Assembly: GCA_001657385.1 (NCBI GenBank)
Contig: LYSZ01000006.1
Location: 1 to 64,000, forward strand
From: Parvularcula sp. BBD 1991-13
GTDB taxonomy: Bacteria > Pseudomonadota > Alphaproteobacteria > Caulobacterales > Parvularculaceae
Reading direction: 5' to 3'
Length of the DNA: 64,000 bases
The notes beneath the pieces were generated by a model. It saw nothing but the letters and a program-made list of their open reading frames with translations, searched no databases and had not been told where the DNA came from. The translations under genes and the position numbers were made by a program. Positions 61,901 through 64,000 of the stretch are shown here, one piece after another. Each line of letters begins with the position of its first letter. Within the stretch, counting starts at the first letter, position 1.

Positions 61901-62602
61901 TTACGGGCCGTCAAGGCGGGCGCGCGCATCCTCCCGATAGAAGCGGTCGGTTTTTTTCGCGAACGCGGCGCGCCAGTTTTCCGACAGCGCGTCGAGGGCG
62001 GCGAGCCGTTCGGCCATCGCCGGATCGAGGCGGCGGGCGAAGCGCGCCTGCGTCACGGCGTGTACGGAGAGATCGGGATGCAGACGGTCGAGGAGCCGCA
62101 TCTCGTCGCCGGCGGCGGCCGAGCCGCCCTTCAGGACGCGGTAGTACCACCCCGTGCGGCCCGTCAGCTGGAACTGCGCGGCCATGTCCTTGAGGCCGAC
62201 ATGGGCGCTCAGCTTCCAGCAGGGCTGGCGCCCCTGGCAGACCTGGACCCTCGCCGATCCCAGCGAAAGAACGTCGCCGATGCACAACGCGTGTTCGGTA
62301 ATCCCTGTCGTGGAGACGTTCTCGCCGAAACAGCCCGGCCTGAAGAAATCCGCGCGGCCGGGATACATGGTCCGCCAGAACGCCATGTGCTCGGCCGCGT
62401 AGTGATGGACGGCTTTCTCGGGGCCGCCGTGAACGGCGAGATCCGCCTGGAGGTCGCCGACAAGACCGCTCGCGTCGATCTCGACAGGCCCGTCGAGCGG
62501 GCGCTTGCGGATCGCCGAGGGCGGCTTGCCCGGCCACAGCGCCTCCGGCTTTCCGGCGTAAAGGCCGATCACCGGCCCGGATAAAGAAAAAGCCTTGTTC
62601 AT
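61901..62602 (-). CDS. MOSC-domain protein (YiiM-like)
   Basis: A 233-residue protein of the MOSC family, related to molybdenum-cofactor sulfurase C-terminal domains and YiiM, which reduce N-hydroxylated compounds. GLVGDLQADLAVHGGPEKAV begins the MOSC core; GCFGENVSTTGI and VCQGRQPCWKL (a possible Mo-ligand Cys) follow, then a C-terminal 3-alpha-like segment (ARRLDPAMAERLAALDALSE). ATG 62602 is used over a longer arginine-rich frame. Confidence 0.88.
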   Translation of the reverse strand: MNKAFSLSGPVIGLYAGKPEALWPGKPPSAIRKRPLDGPVEIDASGLVGDLQADLAVHGGPEKAVHHYAAEHMAFWRTMYPGRADFFRPGCFGENVSTTGITEHALCIGDVLSLGSARVQVCQGRQPCWKLSAHVGLKDMAAQFQLTGRTGWYYRVLKGGSAAAGDEMRLLDRLHPDLSVHAVTQARFARRLDPAMAERLAALDALSENWRAAFAKKTDRFYREDARARLDGP

Positions 62603-62609
62603 GCCCGCA

Positions 62610-62735
62610 TCATGCCCACTCGCCGCTGAAAAACGCCTTCGGAACCGTCGCCGGATCATGGATATGCCGCCATGAGGACAGGATCGGCGCGACCGCCAAG
62701 ACCACACTGACCGAACCGGCGGTGCGGCTCAACAT
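62610..62735 (-). CDS. Possible 41-residue hypothetical protein
   Basis: A minus-strand frame reading MLSRTAGSVSVVLAVAPILS then SWRHIHDPATVPKAFFSGEW, ending just 7 bp before the MOSC start codon. The first half is hydrophobic enough for a membrane segment. No ribosome site stands out, and length alone does not make it significant. It may be a leader peptide or a relic. Confidence 0.22.
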   Translation of the reverse strand: MLSRTAGSVSVVLAVAPILSSWRHIHDPATVPKAFFSGEWA

Positions 62736-62834
62736 CGCGCTCAAGGCTTAGCGTCGGACCCGCCGGCGGCGGTTTGCCCGCTCAAGAGCGACCCTGCGTC
62801 AGCATTGACGTCGCAGATCAGCGCGGGCCGCGGG

Positions 62835-63338
62835 TCAGGCGCTCCCCGCCGTCTCGAACAGCGAGGCTTTGAGCGCGTCCTGCGGGCTCTTGCCGCCCCA
62901 GATCAGGAAGTTGAAGGCCGGGTAGAAGCGGTCCACCGCCTCGTTCGCCGCCTTGATCAGCAACTGCGCCTGGCCTTCGTCGACCGCGCCCGAGGCCGGC
63001 AGGATCGAGGCGTTGCGGTAGACGATCGCGTTATCGTCCGTCCACAAATCGAAGTGCCCGACCCAGAGCCGTTCGTTGACCATGGTGACGAGCGCGCTCG
63101 CCGCTTCGAGCCGCCCGACCGGCGCTTTCAGGTCGAGGGGCGCGCCCATTTGCAGGGTGCAAAGCTCCGGGCGCCACGTAAACCACAGGCCGATGTCGCG
63201 CCATACGCCCGGCAGCATGACATGCAACTCCGCCTCGCCGACTTTTTCGGTTTCGACGTCGAGACCCGCCGCGGCGGCCTCGATGATTTCCAGAGGATCG
63301 ACGCTACGGTTCGGCGACTGAATAAGCTCGATGGACAT
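62835..63338 (-). CDS. YbjN-domain protein
   Basis: A 167-residue protein of the YbjN family (type III secretion chaperone-like fold). GLDVETEKVGEAELHVMLPG and IGLWFTWRPELCTLQMGAPL, plus AVDRFYPAFNFLIWGGKSPQ near the C-terminus, are typical of the alphaproteobacterial members found next to proC. Function unknown; E. coli YbjN affects stress tolerance and motility. It lies about 160 bp downstream of the UbiK gene on the same strand. Confidence 0.85.
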   Translation of the reverse strand: MSIELIQSPNRSVDPLEIIEAAAAGLDVETEKVGEAELHVMLPGVWRDIGLWFTWRPELCTLQMGAPLDLKAPVGRLEAASALVTMVNERLWVGHFDLWTDDNAIVYRNASILPASGAVDEGQAQLLIKAANEAVDRFYPAFNFLIWGGKSPQDALKASLFETAGSA

Positions 63339-63501
63339 CGGCGTTCCCTTGTTCCCGGGGTTTCGGTCCCGGTATTGCGGCCTGCGGCCCCGGTCTTTGT
63401 TCGGGGTCTCCGGTCGGGATATTCCCGGTTAGCGGGACGCTTTCCCGACCGTCTCAACCGTCATGACGCGGCGATTCGGAACGCTGACAAATGATTCGAT
63501 T

Positions 63502-63756
63502 TCAATTGTTTTCCTCAAGACGCTGTTCCAGCGCCGCGATTCGCGCGGCGAGCGCCTCGTTCTCCTCGCGCGCGGCGCGGGCCATGTCGCGCACCGCCTC
63601 GAACTCCTCGCGGGAGACGAACTCCATATCGGCGACCAGACGCTGCAACTGGCTGCGGAAGACGGTCTCGGCCTCGCGGCGCACGCCGTCGGCGGCGCCC
63701 GCCGCCTCGCCCATCAGTTTCGCCAATTCGTCAAAAAATGCGCTTTGGGTTTGCAT
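63502..63756 (-). CDS. UbiK-family ubiquinone accessory factor (BMFP domain)
   Basis: An 84-residue coiled-coil protein. The N-terminal FFDELAKLMGEAAGAADGVR and the central EFVSREEFEAVRDMARAARE, then LAARIAALEQRLEE, match the YqiC/UbiK family, which helps a ubiquinone-synthesis complex at the membrane. The C-terminal half is a heptad-repeat coiled coil. It is divergent from lgt. Confidence 0.85.
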   Translation of the reverse strand: MQTQSAFFDELAKLMGEAAGAADGVRREAETVFRSQLQRLVADMEFVSREEFEAVRDMARAAREENEALAARIAALEQRLEENN

Positions 63757-63946
63757 AAGCCTTAATCCTTTCCGGCTTTGTTATAAACGCTCGCGGGCGG
63801 GGCGACAGGGGGGCCAAAGCGCGCTATTGAGACGCGGCGCAGCTGCTGCGCCGGAAACAGACGCGACGCCCGATCAGGGCCGGTATCGGCGGGGTCCGGC
63901 GTCGCACCACGGTCAACACGAACGAAACGGCGTCATACTCCGGCCA

Positions 63947-64000
63947 TGATCCCTTATCCCGATATCGACCCCGTCGCCTTGCAGTTGGGTCCGGTCCCGA
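63947..64000 (+). CDS. lgt: Start of prolipoprotein diacylglyceryl transferase (cut by the window edge)
   Basis: Only the first 18 codons are present: MIPYPDIDPVALQLGPVP. The pattern M-x-(Y/F)P-x-IDPVA is the usual Lgt beginning, and lgt is a frequent neighbour of UbiK/YbjN genes in alphaproteobacteria. The enzyme attaches diacylglycerol to lipoprotein cysteines. The rest lies to the right of the window. Confidence 0.7.

Overview
The window is a GC-rich chromosomal segment of an alphaproteobacterium. It carries SciP (the CtrA inhibitor), perfect and half CtrA boxes, a tatABC-serS-surE-scpAB-nagZ-SPOR-dgt block in the usual alphaproteobacterial order, ErpA, and the YbjN/UbiK/ProC/Lgt neighbourhood. 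This suggests a free-living, aerobic or facultatively micro-aerobic, Caulobacter-like bacterium with a CtrA-type cell cycle. No phage, insertion sequence, CRISPR array or rRNA is visible. There is one tRNA gene, for Met (CAU).

Region 1 (1-10067) is the most unusual part. A broken TonB-receptor fragment and a secreted trypsin-like protease are followed by a minus-strand operon: a thymidine/AMP-phosphorylase-like enzyme, a PRPP-synthetase homologue and a beta-CASP metallo-beta-lactamase nuclease. Divergent from it lie an ATP-grasp enzyme, a CocE/NonD serine hydrolase and a universal stress protein. The divergent promoter region holds a perfect FNR/FixK-type palindrome (TTGAT-N4-ATCAA) almost midway between the two start codons, and a 17-bp tandem repeat beside one of them. 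I read this as an oxygen- or redox-responsive RNA/nucleotide recycling module coupled to an uncharacterised ligase/hydrolase pair.

Region 2 (10224-17445) has a single-domain response regulator, a FliL-like membrane protein, and a TonB receptor / 2OG-Fe(II) oxygenase operon with a 42-bp interrupted inverted repeat in its promoter. tRNA-Met, a YkgJ-type cysteine-cluster protein and MnmA follow.

Region 3 (17935-31145) holds sciP and a FlhF-like GTPase, then a long minus-strand housekeeping block: dgt, SPOR protein, nagZ, scpA, scpB, tatA, tatB, tatC, serS, surE and an NlpD/DipM-like LytM factor with a perfect CtrA box in front of it. ErpA is divergent from dgt.

Region 4 (31188-42241) contains a ClpP-fold periplasmic protein, a nitroreductase, an SRPBCC protein overlapping exodeoxyribonuclease III, a RecD-like helicase, a DUF3137 protein, a large hybrid histidine kinase, an Atm1-type ABC exporter and a PilZ protein.

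Region 5 (42225-49495) is a nine-gene valine-degradation operon (mmsA, isobutyryl-CoA dehydrogenase, 3-hydroxyisobutyryl-CoA hydrolase, mmsB) carrying five extra genes (VOC, GFA, DedA-like, a small membrane protein and an exported protein).

Region 6 (49816-64000) has tandem PAS paralogues, a 30-residue membrane microprotein, a Ca2+/Na+ antiporter followed by FolM-like and FolB folate genes, uvrC with an HTH protein, a roughly 0.8-kb AT-rich gap, pgsA with an OmpR/EnvZ-type pair, and proC, MOSC, YbjN, UbiK and the first codons of lgt.

A thread through the whole window is a set of degenerate short tandem repeats, unit 13-18 bp and unrelated in sequence, in gene leaders and in the disordered N-termini or linkers of several proteins.
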